Below, in pieces: positions 45,263-55,140 of a DNA stretch of 64,000 bases. Below the pieces are notes generated by a model. That model did no database searches. It was not told where the DNA came from and worked only from the letters and a program-made list of their open reading frames with translations. Made by a program: the position numbers and the translations under genes. This DNA is from Ariolimax columbianus (lineage: Eukaryota > Mollusca > Gastropoda > Stylommatophora > Arionidae). Each line of letters starts with the position of its first letter. The first letter of the stretch is position 1. The DNA lies in the NCBI GenBank assembly GCA_036924085.1, contig JAVGWX010000005.1:100645672-100709671 (forward strand), written 5' to 3'.

Positions 45263-46065
45263 GCAGGCAACACGTCAGTATTCCCATCTTTTACAATTCT
45301 CTGAATTTAAAATTACTGCGCCCCTGCTGGTTTGTCTGGTGTGCAGTGATGTTTATCTTGGATAACATTTCATGGCATCGGTGTGTTTCTCTCTATCCTG
45401 TCCTGTCTACTTGTGTGTAACACACGCAGGTAGATTACACGTGTTCCGAGATCGTAGGCTATCTTCCTGCCCTCCCCGCCCGTCTAGCGCCGTTCTCAAT
45501 TCAAGTTGAACACGCTATGCCATGATCTTCGAGAGCGCGTTACCAAGGCAACGTTACCTGGAATTTCTCCCATTAGTTGTATTGTTTTCTCAGATCAGCG
45601 GCGTCACCTGAATAAATCTCCCCCTGCCGTCTCCTCTTTTTCTTTAAGCGAGACCTTATTTATCTTCTTCCAATCCCTGGGAAACAAAGTAATTCTCTCT
45701 TTCACATATGTATCCTATATAAAACTTGTTATGTTTGCTTCGTCTATTTCAACTTCTCTTTCGTTTGCTTTTCGGTTCATTGATTATGCTAGATATGCAG
45801 ATCCATGGCCAAGATGAGGTCTCAGGATGGGACAGTAGCCAAAAAGCTTTTTATCTCGGCCCTGTACCCATAGTTAGGTTTGATATCGTAGGTCGTTACG
45901 GACTGGACAAGGATGATCTCAAAGCTCTGAATGCCTGCCCAATGTTGACATTGTGTGAGATATCTAGAGGAGACAGATCGGAGACTTAATAGCCTGTAGT
46001 ATCTGGTTGTTAAACGAAATAGAATGACCAGTTCAGATCTATGAAGCTGATGGGTTAAATCATCT
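45263..46065. other. Unassigned region
   Basis: Two overlapping + frames (45506-45989) contain hydrophobic stretches but no family feature. I do not call a gene. Confidence 0.45.
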
Positions 46066-46400
46066 GTACACATGCTGGTGCTGGAGAATGATTTGAGCCT
46101 CTTGGTATGAACACATGCTGATGCTGGAGAATTATTTGAGCCTCTTGGTATGAACACATACTGGTGCTGGAGAATGGTTTGAGCCTCTTGGTATGAACAC
46201 ATACTGGTGCTGGAGAATGGTTTGAGCATCTTGGTATGAACACATGCTGGTGCTGGAGGATGTTTTGAGTCTCTTGGTATGTACACATACTGGTGCTGGA
46301 GGATGTTACACATGCTGGTGCTGGAGGATGTTACACATGCTGGTGCTGGAGGATGTTACACATACTGGTGCTGGAGGATGATTTGAGCCTCTCGGTATGG
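46066..46400 (+). repeat. About 43-bp minisatellite, about 7 copies
   Basis: Units with CACATGCTGGTGCTGGAGAA and GAGCCTCTTGGTATGA, plus three 25-bp partial units (46305-46375). Confidence 0.93.
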
Positions 46401-46639
46401 CTTTGTATTTGCTCCACTGTCCCCTCAGACTTCCACAACGGAGCAGCTTCCTCATACCTGTGATTTAACAGAGTAAAGAGAGCCAATGCAGAGCAACAGT
46501 TAAAGTCACTATTGTTCGTTATTTAGCTCTGATCCTTCCCAGTTTTGGTTAACTCGGCTGATTAGAGATTTGTTTTATCTGTTTGGGATTGTAAAGCTGG
46601 ACTTGTAATCTCTCGATAAGATCATGAAGCCAGCAGTAC
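46401..46639. other. Unassigned spacer
   Basis: No feature was recognised. Confidence 0.5.
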
Positions 46640-46760
46640 ATCTTTTTTCAGGCGTTAGTCCTGAAAATGACGTTGTGAGGTGTCGTAGATTACAGCGAGG
46701 CTGCGATATCTTCGCCTTCCTGTCTGACACACCGATGTCAGTACTACATGTCTGAGTCGA
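46640..46760 (-). repeat. Diverged copy of repeat family A
   Basis: GGTGTCGTAGATTACAGCGA followed by GGCTGCGATATCTTCGC parallels the corresponding stretch at 15800-15840. The similarity is visibly lower than between the two other copies. Confidence 0.5.
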
Positions 46761-46989
46761 ACTTTGCCTTCCCTCTGAGTCCAATTTTACCTTCCCTCTG
46801 AGATCCAAATTCTCTAACCAGATTACTCTAGTGCAGATCGTTTCCAGGGACGCCCATTGCAGGCGGAACTCAGTGTTGCTTAGCTACGGTTCGCTGGACC
46901 TATCGCAAGCAGCCAGCAATGAGTCATTAGTGTATCAGTTCTTCATGACCAAGTGGCAGCCGCTGGACCTACATTGATTCGGAAATATT
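46761..46989. other. Unassigned spacer
   Basis: No feature was recognised. Confidence 0.5.
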
Positions 46990-47261
46990 AAAAACAATAA
47001 CTTGTTGTAGAGAAGACAAAGACAGATGGAGCAGAAAATGTTGTGAAGAAGGTGGTGCTGGATTAGTCACTCACTGCTAAAGCTTCAAGCCAGTATTGCT
47101 AGGCAATCTCTGTCTTGGAAACCACAAGGAAAAAGAGATAACAGACGACCAAATAACACATAAAGAAGACTCCTAGAGGTCGATACGCAGAAAATAGAAA
47201 AGCTGGACAGAACTGGACAAAATATCACAGAACAGGTCTTCTTGGAGAAAGTTGATTGATG
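46990..47261 (+). pseudogene. LINE 3' tail relic
   Basis: A + frame reads RQSLSWKPQGKRDNRRPNNT, then RRLLEVDTQKIEKLDRTGQN. This is the basic GKRxRGRPxxTWRR-type C-terminal segment common at the end of RTE/jockey-like ORFs. It lies directly before the 49-bp array. Confidence 0.6.
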
Positions 47262-47838
47262 GGCTGTGAACCGCACTGGGATAACGTCAATGCTTGAGGG
47301 TTGGTTGATGGACTGTGAACCACACTGGGATAACGTCAATGCTTGAGGGTTGGTTGATGGACTGTGAACCACACTGGGATAACGCCAATGCTTGAGGGTT
47401 GGTTGATGGACTGTGAACCACACTGGGATAACGTCAATGCTTGAGGGTTGGTTGATGGACTGTGAACCACACTGGGATAACGTCAATGCTTGAGGGTTGG
47501 TTGATGGACTGTGAACCACACTGGGATAACGTCAATGCTTGAGGGTTGGTTGATGGACTGTGAACCACACTGGGATAACGTCAATGCTTGAGGGTTGGTT
47601 GATGGACTGTGAACCACACTGGGATAACGTCAATGCTTGAGGGTTGGTTGATGGACTGTGAACCACACTGGGATAACGTCAATGCTTGAGGGTTGGTTGA
47701 TGGACTGTGAACCACACTGGGATAACGTCAATGCTTGAGGGTTGGTTGATGGACTGTGAACCACACTGGGATAACGTCAATGCTTGAGGGTTGGTTGATG
47801 GACTGTGAACCACACTGGGATAACGTCAATGCTTGAGT
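47262..47838 (+). repeat. 49-bp minisatellite, subtype 1, about 12 copies
   Basis: Units contain GGGTTGGTTGATGGACTGTG and AACCACACTGGGATAACGTC and are nearly identical to each other. Confidence 0.97.
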
Positions 47839-48498
47839 TCTGGTTGATGGACTGTGAACCCAAAGGAGATAACGGCAAAGTGTGCGGTCTGGTTGATAGA
47901 CTGTTAACCCCAAGGAGATAACGGCAAAGTGTGAGGTCTGGTTGATAGACTGTTCACCCCAAGGAGATAACGGCAAAGTGTGAGGTCTGGTTGATGGACT
48001 GTGAACCCCATGGAGAGAACGGCAAAGTGTGAGGTCTGGTTGATAGACTGATAACCCCAAGGAGATAACGGCAAAGTGTGAGGTCTGGTTGATAGACTGT
48101 TCACCCCAAGGAGATAACGGCAAAGTGTGAGGTCTGGTTGATAGACTGTTAACCCCAAGGAGATAACGGCAAAGTGTGAGGTCTGGTTGATAGACTGTTA
48201 ACCCCAAGGAGATAACGGCAAAGTGTGAGGTCTGGTTGATAGACTGTTCACCCCAAGGAGATAACGGCAAAGTGTGAGGTCTGGTTGATGGACTGTGAAC
48301 CCCATGGAGAGAACGGCAAAGTGTGAGGTCTGGTTGATAGACTGATAACCCCAAGGAGATAACGGCAAAGTGTGAGGTCTGGTTGATAGACTGTTCACCC
48401 CAAGGAGATAACGGCAAAGTGTGAGGTCTGGTTGATAGACTGTTCACCCCAAGGAGATAACGGCAAAGTGTGAGGTCTAGTTGATGGACTGTGAACCT
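47839..48498 (+). repeat. 49-bp minisatellite, subtype 2, higher-order arrangement
   Basis: Units contain GGTCTGGTTGATAGACTGTT and CCCCAAGGAGATAACGGCAA, clearly related to subtype 1. The rare variant with GATGGACTGTGAACCCCATG occurs at 47993 and 48287, 294 bp (six units) apart, and neighbouring variants repeat in the same order. Confidence 0.95.
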
Positions 48499-49194
48499 TC
48501 AAGTTTGCAAGAGGATAACGGAAAAATCATGCAGATAATGAAGCAGGAGTGTGTATAACCAATGGGCGAAGGAAACCATCGTTATCGTCACTAGTCTCTA
48601 CTTACTGAGTATATATAGGTCTGTCAGGAGTATAATGACGTGGATTGTTAACAGTACAAAACAGATAGGTAAATACTTGATAACTTGGCATATATTTTTG
48701 TAATACCAGTGCTCCATAGGGAGCTGAACAAATGTTGATTGTTTGATTAATTGATTTCTTGCTTGATTTAGATGCCATTAAAACCTAGATTGTGTCAATC
48801 ATTACAGCAAGACGCATGAGTCACCTGAAAGACTGCTGTTCGCATCTGAAATGACTATTGATGCACTTTATTGTCTTTTGTTTAGCGTTTGCGCCAACTG
48901 AGCACCTATAATATGCGTGTTGTTGTTGTCGCTAAACTAAATTGTTTACTTGCAGACCTGGGACCTGGGAGTTTCTGTTTATTTCTCCATTTGAAAGGCT
49001 GACTAAATCCTTTACTCCTTTCATTGCCTTCCCTAACTAACTTGGTCAAATTAAACAAGTTACAGTAAAATGTGCCAGAGTGGTCTGCCGATGTCTTTGT
49101 GTATGACAAGGACAAGAATAGCACCACTGCCTCACAGAGAGCATGTCGTAAGAGGCGACTAACTGTATGACATGGCATAACACCGCCATGGTTC
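48499..49194. other. Unassigned region
   Basis: No feature was secure. A minus-strand open frame of 90 codons (48906-49178) has no family features. Confidence 0.45.
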
Positions 49195-49285
49195 TGTTGT
49201 TTGTTTAGAGCAGCATAGATGGCGATTAACAGTCTGCGGGTCTACTTTGCTCTAGTGTTTGAGTCTATTAAGATGGACTTACACT
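49195..49285 (-). repeat. Dispersed repeat family C, copy 2
   Basis: Matches 23031-23120 inverted, through CTAGTGTTTGAGTCTATTAA and AGAGCAGCATAGATGGCG. Adjacent GCATGTCGTAAGAGGCGACT (49141-49161) may belong to the same element. Confidence 0.7.
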
Positions 49286-49389
49286 TCGGTTAACATCCTC
49301 CGTAAGCGCTTGTCCCAACACAGCGGAGTATTAAACTGCTTAAACCTAGCCCGTCAAGCAGGAAACCGTTGTCCCGGCTACATCCAGGT
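49286..49389. other. Unassigned spacer
   Basis: No feature was recognised. Confidence 0.5.
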
Positions 49390-49548
49390 CATACCAGAGC
49401 TGGGACCTGCACAATGGCATCTGTCCCTGTAGAAGAACAGGTCGACTAGGTGGGACCTGCACATGGGCATCTGTCCCTGTAGAAGAACAGGTCGACTAGG
49501 TGGGACCTGCACAATGGCATCTGTCCCTGTAGAAGAACAGGTCGACTA
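49390..49548 (+). repeat. 57-bp tandem repeat, nearly 3 copies
   Basis: Units carry GGGACCTGCACAATGGCATC and TGTAGAAGAACAGGTCGACT. Confidence 0.95.
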
Positions 49549-49955
49549 AGAACTAAGAACAGTAAAATGACAACTTAAAGTGTTTTACAATATTACGATT
49601 TCGGTGTTTCTTGTCGCAACCATCACAGACAGGTAAACTTGGTGTGTAGATACTTCTAAGTTAACCCGGCACCTTTTCTGCGAGAAAGAGTTGCACTAAT
49701 ATCTGCCTCACATAGACGTGCTTCGATTGTCTGACGTTAGATAATTAGAAAATATTCGAGTGGTATGGTAATCATTACAATATAGGCCTGACCGGTGCGG
49801 TAGGTACATCCCTCTTAATGTGATCAAAGTGATGAATAATTGAGAAGGCGATTGAATGCTGGAGAGCTGGCCTTCGGTGTGGCAGAGCGTGAGGTTACAG
49901 GTACACAATTAAGTAATGGGATGTTCGGAGGTGCATTGTGATAGGGTGGTCGTTG
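49549..49955. other. Unassigned region
   Basis: No feature was recognised. Confidence 0.5.
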
Positions 49956-50259
49956 GTGTTGTAATAATAGCAGTTGTTGTAGTGGTGGTAGTTGCTTTTG
50001 TAGTAATATTATGTGTAATAGTTATTGTGTTAGTAGTAATAGCAGCAGCAGCAGTAGTATAGAAATAGTAATAGTTATTGTTGTATTGGTAGTTGTTATT
50101 ATTGCTGTTGTTGTTGTTGTTGTAAAATTGGTAGTTGTAGTGATATTGGTAGTACTTGTAGTAGTAATTATAGTGGTATTAGTATTAGTCGTAATTGCAG
50201 TAGCAGTAGTAGTAGTAAGTAGTAGTAGTAGTGGCAGTAGTAGTAGTAGTAGCAGTATC

Positions 50260-50293
<34 letters not shown>

Positions 50294-50537
50294 GTTACAG
50301 AAGTACTAGTTGTAGCAGTATCAGTAGTAGTACCAGTAGTAGTAGTAGTAGTGACAGTAGTAGTAGTTGTAGCAGTAGTAAAAGTAGTAGTGGCAGTTTT
50401 AGTAGTAGTAGTAGTATTAGTAGTAGTAGTAGTAGTAGTAGTAGTGACAGTAGTAAAAGTAGTAGTAGTGGCAGTAGTAGTAGTTGTAGCAGTAGTAAAA
50501 GTAGTAGTGGCAGTATTAGTAGTAGTAGTAGTAGTAT

Positions 50538-50578
<41 letters not shown>

Positions 50579-51125
50579 ACAGTAGTAAAAGTAGTGGTGG
50601 CAGTAGTAGTAGTTGTAGCAGTAGTAAGAGTAGTAGTGGCAGTTTAGTAGTAATAGTAGTAGTGACAGTAGTAGTAAAAGTAGTAGTGGCAGTAGTAGTA
50701 GTTGTAGCAGTAGTAAAAGTAGTAGTGGCAGTTTAGTAGTAATAGTAGTAGTGACAGTAGTAGTAAAAGTAGTAGTGGCAGTAGTAGTAGTTGTAGCAGT
50801 AGTAAAAGTAGTAGTGGCAGTATTAGTAGTAGTAGTAGTAGTATTAGTAGTAGTAGTAGTGACAGTAGTAAAAGTAGTAGGGGCAGTAGTAGTAGTAGTT
50901 GTAGCAGTAGTAAAAGTAGTAGTGGCAGTTTAGTAGTAATAGTAGTAGTGACAGTAGTAGTAAAAGTAGTAGTGGCAGTAGTAGTAGTTGTAGCAGTAGT
51001 AAAAGTAGTAGTGGCAGTAGTAGTAGTTGTAGCAGTAGTAAAAGTAGTAGTGGCAGTAGTAGTAGTTGTAGCAGTAGTAAAAGTAGTAGTAGCAGTAGTT
51101 GTAGCAGTGGTAGTGCTTGTGTTGT
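49956..51125 (+). repeat. (AGT)n trinucleotide region with 39-bp secondary units
   Basis: More than 1.1 kb of GTA/AGT triplets with GTT, GCA and AAA variants. In the right half a 39-bp unit with TTGTAGCAGTAGTAAAAGTA recurs. Poly-Ser, poly-Val and, on minus, poly-Thr frames are all open; none is a credible gene. Confidence 0.97.
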
Positions 51126-51366
51126 TCAACCATTATAAGGTAGAAGACTGTCAGAGATTTAAATAAGAATTATGTTACACAATTATCTTTGACAAGATAA
51201 AAACATCGTCGCCACCACAGTGAGAACATACTGTAAGATACCTTTGTATTTCATGTCCTTGTTCACTACCCTGTTGAGACAGACTAAAAACCTGAATGAA
51301 CGTAGAATAACTTTCTGTTTTACAGTATATATGTCCACTTCACCCGACTTCAACACACATTTATAT
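51126..51366. other. Unassigned spacer
   Basis: No feature was recognised. Confidence 0.5.
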
Positions 51367-51700
51367 AATGAATAAGTTCAGTATTGTTCTGGCTTTTCAG
51401 TGCTGTGACTACGGCCAGGGCATCTGTAAACAGGACTATATGTCTTTCATTCCTTTTACCTGTCACCATTTCTTCTACTGCCGCCCTCACTGCCTCTGCC
51501 TCCGCTCTGAAATTGCTTGAGTATTTTCCAGTTGCCACTGACAGTGTTATTTTTCTGCCATTTGGTAGGCTCAGGAATACCCCTGTCCCAGCGTTCTGTT
51601 TGTTACAGAACCGTCGGTGTATGCATGGGTCCAGTCCATGCTTGGGTATTTTTCCGTTATGTACCTCAGGGTTGTATCTCTTCTTCCTTTTTGACAGTCT
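51367..51700 (-). pseudogene. LINE copy 5, internal RNase H fragment
   Basis: The minus strand matches only the RNase H portion of the main LINE family, including MDWTHAYTDGSVTN (about 51610-51650), a SNFRAEAEAVRAAVEEM block (about 51480-51530) and FTDALAVVTALKS. It lacks both the (GAA)n 3' end and the 5' end, so it was not produced by simple 5' truncation. It abuts the direct repeat beginning at 51697. Confidence 0.88.
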
Positions 51701-51835
51701 TCTAAAATGGACTGGCCATAAAAACTGAAGTCAATAGAAGGGAGATAATAAATTGACCACTGGGGGACAGGAAACGTGTTGGTTCTTGGTCTATGGGCAA
51801 GTTTGTCCAGATGGGAACAAAAGACCTCAGTTAAT
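51697..51835 (+). repeat. Direct repeat, left copy
   Basis: About 135 bp including GGACTGGCCAT and GTCAATAGAAGGGAGATAAT recur at 52708-52845 with few differences. Nothing identifies its nature. Confidence 0.88.
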
Positions 51836-52707
51836 GGGGCAAGTAATTGATACTTTTTCACTTGCTCTGTGTACTCAGTATTTTTTTAATTTATTTTTTT
51901 TGAAAATTCTTTATTGCACATAATAAATTATTACAATTTTCAAATTTGAACAACAAATTTCAAATAAAATTTGTACATGATATGAGGTGAAATGAAATGA
52001 TAATTTCCCATGAGATGAAACATGAGATGGTGGGAGTTACATTTTGTGAAGTGAGTGGTGACATCAATTTAAAATGATTTAAATTTTCAAGAAGTTAATG
52101 ATGTACATTTTCTTTCTATTTTCTTTGAGATATTTGCAAAGGCAATATGCTTACACATGTGTCCATACATACATATTCACTTATACCCGCATACCTATTT
52201 GTTTATACACACACATGCATATTCATTTATACACACTTACATATGTTTCTTTATACACACATATTCATTTATACACACACAAGCATATATTCATTTATTC
52301 ACCTACATAGAAAAAAAACAAAAACAAAGTACATGCATGTACATATAAAAATTTTACACACATGTAAATAAGTACACACCCAGTACATATACACATACCC
52401 GCGTACAGTCATGATAATATAGGTTTTAAATGCAAAGGTCTAAAGTCAGGAGAAATATGGGAGGTGGTGGTTAATATAACAGGGGAAACAAGGAGATATC
52501 AATTGATATTATAAACTTGAAGAGGTGGATTGCCCTTCTATAAGAGCTTAACATTTTGTCAACTATTTGATCAAGGTCAGATGTTAAAAATTGGCTTACA
52601 TGTGGTCCATTTTCTTCCATAGGGACCTCTCACCTTGACTTCTGGTATTTATTTGCCAGACCACTGCCATAAAAATCCACCATGTTTTCTGTTTATTGTT
52701 CTATGTG
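51836..52707. other. AT-rich stretch between the direct repeats
   Basis: Includes TTTATTGCACATAATAAATT (about 51911-51931), which on minus reads like a polyadenylation region, and a CATACACACA-rich tract (52140-52390). No coding sequence was found. It may be a retroelement or part of a duplicated element. Confidence 0.45.
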
Positions 52708-52845
52708 TGGCAGTCTTCTCAAATGGACTGGCCATGAAAACTGGAGTCAATAGAAGGGAGATAATAAATTGACCACTGGGGGACAGGAAGAGTGGTGGGT
52801 CTTGGTCTATGGGCAAGTTTGTCCAACTGGGAACAAAAGACCTCA
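52708..52845 (+). repeat. Direct repeat, right copy
   Basis: Partner of 51697-51835. Confidence 0.88.
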
Positions 52846-52877
52846 AAATACAGACAAGCAATCCTTTAACGAAATAA

Positions 52878-52890
52878 AAGGTTCAGCGGC
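52878..52890 (+). repeat. Target-site duplication of family B copy 2 (left)
   Basis: AAGGTTCAGCGGC is repeated exactly at 53187-53199. Confidence 0.93.
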
Positions 52891-53186
52891 TTTTTTTTTT
52901 TTTTTGCTTAAATGTTTGCCTCACTAGTTTCTACTGGCGGAGGCGCGCCATTTTCCACCCCAGACCGTAGTCAATTGGGCGATATCAGGACGCATAAACC
53001 AGTGCTTGGATGCATGTGTGCATCTGTATGTACCTATGCTAGGTTTGTGCACCCTCAGAAGCTAGCCCAACCAAAGTGCAATGGAAGGGCTTTACCACGA
53101 GGGCGCGTGTGAAAGTTGTGCAAGGGTGTGACTGTAGGACAGAGTCAAATGAAACAGAGTGAGGCGAGAAGAGAGAGAATCCCATC
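52891..53186 (-). mobile_element. Short retroelement family B, copy 2 (poly-A tail, 13-bp duplication)
   Basis: An inverse match to 25852-26136. The poly-T at 52891-52904 is its A tail. A perfect 13-bp duplication surrounds it, so this copy was inserted by target-primed retroposition. It sits just upstream of the small MTCL1/SOGA-like exon. Confidence 0.87.
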
Positions 53187-53199
53187 AAGGTTCAGCGGC
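53187..53199 (+). repeat. Target-site duplication of family B copy 2 (right)
   Basis: Exact match to 52878-52890. Confidence 0.93.
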
Positions 53200-53361
53200 G
53201 CTATTCTTTAATCCACTTTCAGGGTTCTGGCAGCCACACAAGTAATAGCATTTGTTATTGACAATGAAATAAACGTAATTTATTAGCTTACAATACCCAC
53301 AGAAAAATGTCATTGTTTATCCGACTTGACTGAAGAGACACCTGTCCTTTCCATCATCCAG

Positions 53362-53436
53362 GTAGCAGATCTGAAACAGCAACTTAAGGAGACCAAGGCT
53401 GGAAATAACAATAAAGAATCCACGCCGGATAGAAAG
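53362..53436 (+). CDS. MTCL1/SOGA-like gene, small second coding exon
   Basis: A pyrimidine-rich CTGTCCTTTCCATCATCCAG acceptor precedes 75 bases that read VADLKQQLKETKAGNNNKES then TPDRK, followed by the donor GTAACA at 53437. The exon is phase 0 at both ends, as is the donor at 36735, so the protein continues ...KLRDI-VADLKQQ... without disturbing the heptad pattern. The following Asn/Lys/Ser-rich tail resembles the hydrophilic stretch that follows the first coiled coil in this family. It is too short to stand out alone; phase, splice sites, strand and coiled-coil continuity support it. Later exons are not in the window. Confidence 0.75.
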
Positions 53437-54002
53437 GTAACAGTTGTGTACCTTTGATGATCCACTGTTTGTTGTCTCCCTTACTTATTGGTTAAAATTA
53501 TCGTCTACTATTTGTGAAACAGAATGACGTCTGATATTTGAATACTTAATTGTATGATGTGGTAGATTGTGGGATGTAAGGTTGCAGTTCCCTTACAAGG
53601 TGTACTTGGGGATGAAGTGTTGGCGTTAAAGACGTCATTGTAGGAGGTCGGGTGACCAGTTCTCAAACTTGTTCTCTTGCATTAACATCAGCTAAAGTCA
53701 GTTACACAGCAAAAACTGCTGTGGGCGATGAAGTAGTAACTTATGTCGCTCAAAGTATTCATGAGTACATTTCGACAACTCAGCGCAACGCCGTTTCTGC
53801 GATAAAAACTAAGTTCATTTGCTAGAATGGTAAATACAAATTATTCCGTGTACACCTCTAACATTATGTACCTATCTCCCAAAAAGTTAGTCCTTCTCAG
53901 AATTTAGATCAAGGCCTGATTAGCGAGGCAGTGACCGCCATGTTTGATTGCGTTTTTCAACACAACGAAATCCTCCTTCCATATTGCTTAGTCGTTACTC
54001 AT
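53437..54002. other. Intronic sequence, no feature
   Basis: No coding homology or repeat was recognised. Confidence 0.55.
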
Positions 54003-54785
54003 CATTCCTACGGTCTCTCAGCTAGGGTACATGAAATGTACGTCTGACGGTCTCTCAGCTAGGGTACATGAAATGTACGTCTGACGGTCTCTCAGCTCTG
54101 GTACATGAAATGTACGTCTGACGGTCTCTCAGCTCTGATACATGAAATGTACGTCTGACGGTCTCTCAGCTCTGATACATGAAATGTACGTCTGACGGTC
54201 TCTTAGCTAGGGTACATGAAATGCACGTCTGACGGTCTCTCAGCTAGGGTACATGAAATGTACGTCTGACGGTCTCTCAGCTAGGGTACATGAAATGTAC
54301 GTCTGACGGTCTCTCAGCTAGGGTACATGAAATGTACGTCTGACGGTCTCTCAGCTCTGGTACATGAAATGTACGTCTGACGGTCTCTCAGCTCTGGTAC
54401 ATGAAATGAACGTATGACGATCTCTCAGCTCTGGTACATGAAATGTACGTCTGACGGTCTCTCAGCTCTGGTACATGAAATGTACGTCTGACGGTCTCTC
54501 AGCTCTGGTACATGAAATGTACGTCTAACCGTCTCTCAGCGCTGGTACATGAAATGTACCTCTGACGGTCTCTCAGTTCTGGTACATGAAATGTACGTCT
54601 GACGGTCTCTCAGCTAGGGTACATGAGATGTACTTCTGACGGTCTCTCAGCTCTGGTACATGAAATGTACGTCTGACGGTTTCTCAGCTCTGGTACATGA
54701 AATGTACGTCTGACGGTCTCTCAACTCTGGTACATGAAATGTACGTCTGACGGTCTCTCAGCTCTAGTACACGAACTTCACGTCT
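54003..54785 (+). repeat. 37-bp minisatellite with a hairpin in every unit, about 21 copies
   Basis: Units contain GGTCTCTCAGCTCTGGTACA and TGAAATGTACGTCTGAC. Each has GTACATGAAATGTAC, a perfect 6-bp inverted repeat with a 3-base loop. AGCTCTGG and AGCTAGGG variants alternate in blocks. Confidence 0.96.
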
Positions 54786-55140
54786 GTTTCTACTATTCTT
54801 GCCCGTCTGGAGCCTATACCATGGCGGTTCTGGTGACAGTCTCATGATGTATTCGTGGAACATCCTGATCTAATTCCAGCATCGACCTCTCATGGTGAGG
54901 TGCATGTCTTCCTGGGAGATCCTGATCTAATTCCATCATCGACCTGTTATGGTGGGATGAAAATCTTCTTGATCCTGTTCAAGTAGTCTTTGGTCGGTGA
55001 TGGTGGTCGACCAGACAGGTCTATGAATCTTCCTTAGACATGTTTCGTTTTTTTTCTTTCGTTTCACATCTATATTTAACGACTTCAAGATTGTATTCCC
55101 GCCGTTCTGTAATATCCCGAAATTCTCTGTACTGGATTAT
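54786..55140. other. Unassigned, with a 60-bp duplication
   Basis: GATCCTGATCTAATTCCA plus following sequence occurs twice (54864 and 54919). Nothing else was recognised. Confidence 0.6.

Larger units (their letters stand above)
36736..53361 (+). other. 16.6 kb phase-0 intron of the MTCL1/SOGA-like gene
   Basis: Begins GTGAGT (36736) and ends ATCATCCAG (53361). It is filled with minisatellites, LINE relics and dispersed repeats listed separately. Additional small exons cannot be excluded, though the protein reads smoothly from one exon to the other without them. Confidence 0.7.

Noticed and set aside
45506..45989. Hydrophobic + frames as a membrane protein gene
   Set aside because: Two frames overlap, there is no homology and the composition is not distinctive.
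47085..48447. Long minus-strand frames with repeated SINQ/TLPLSPWG-type peptides
   Set aside because: Generated by the 49-bp arrays. Frames change between units and no family is matched.
50011..51166. Poly-serine, poly-valine and poly-threonine frames
   Set aside because: Products of an AGT triplet repeat with no flanking coding sequence.
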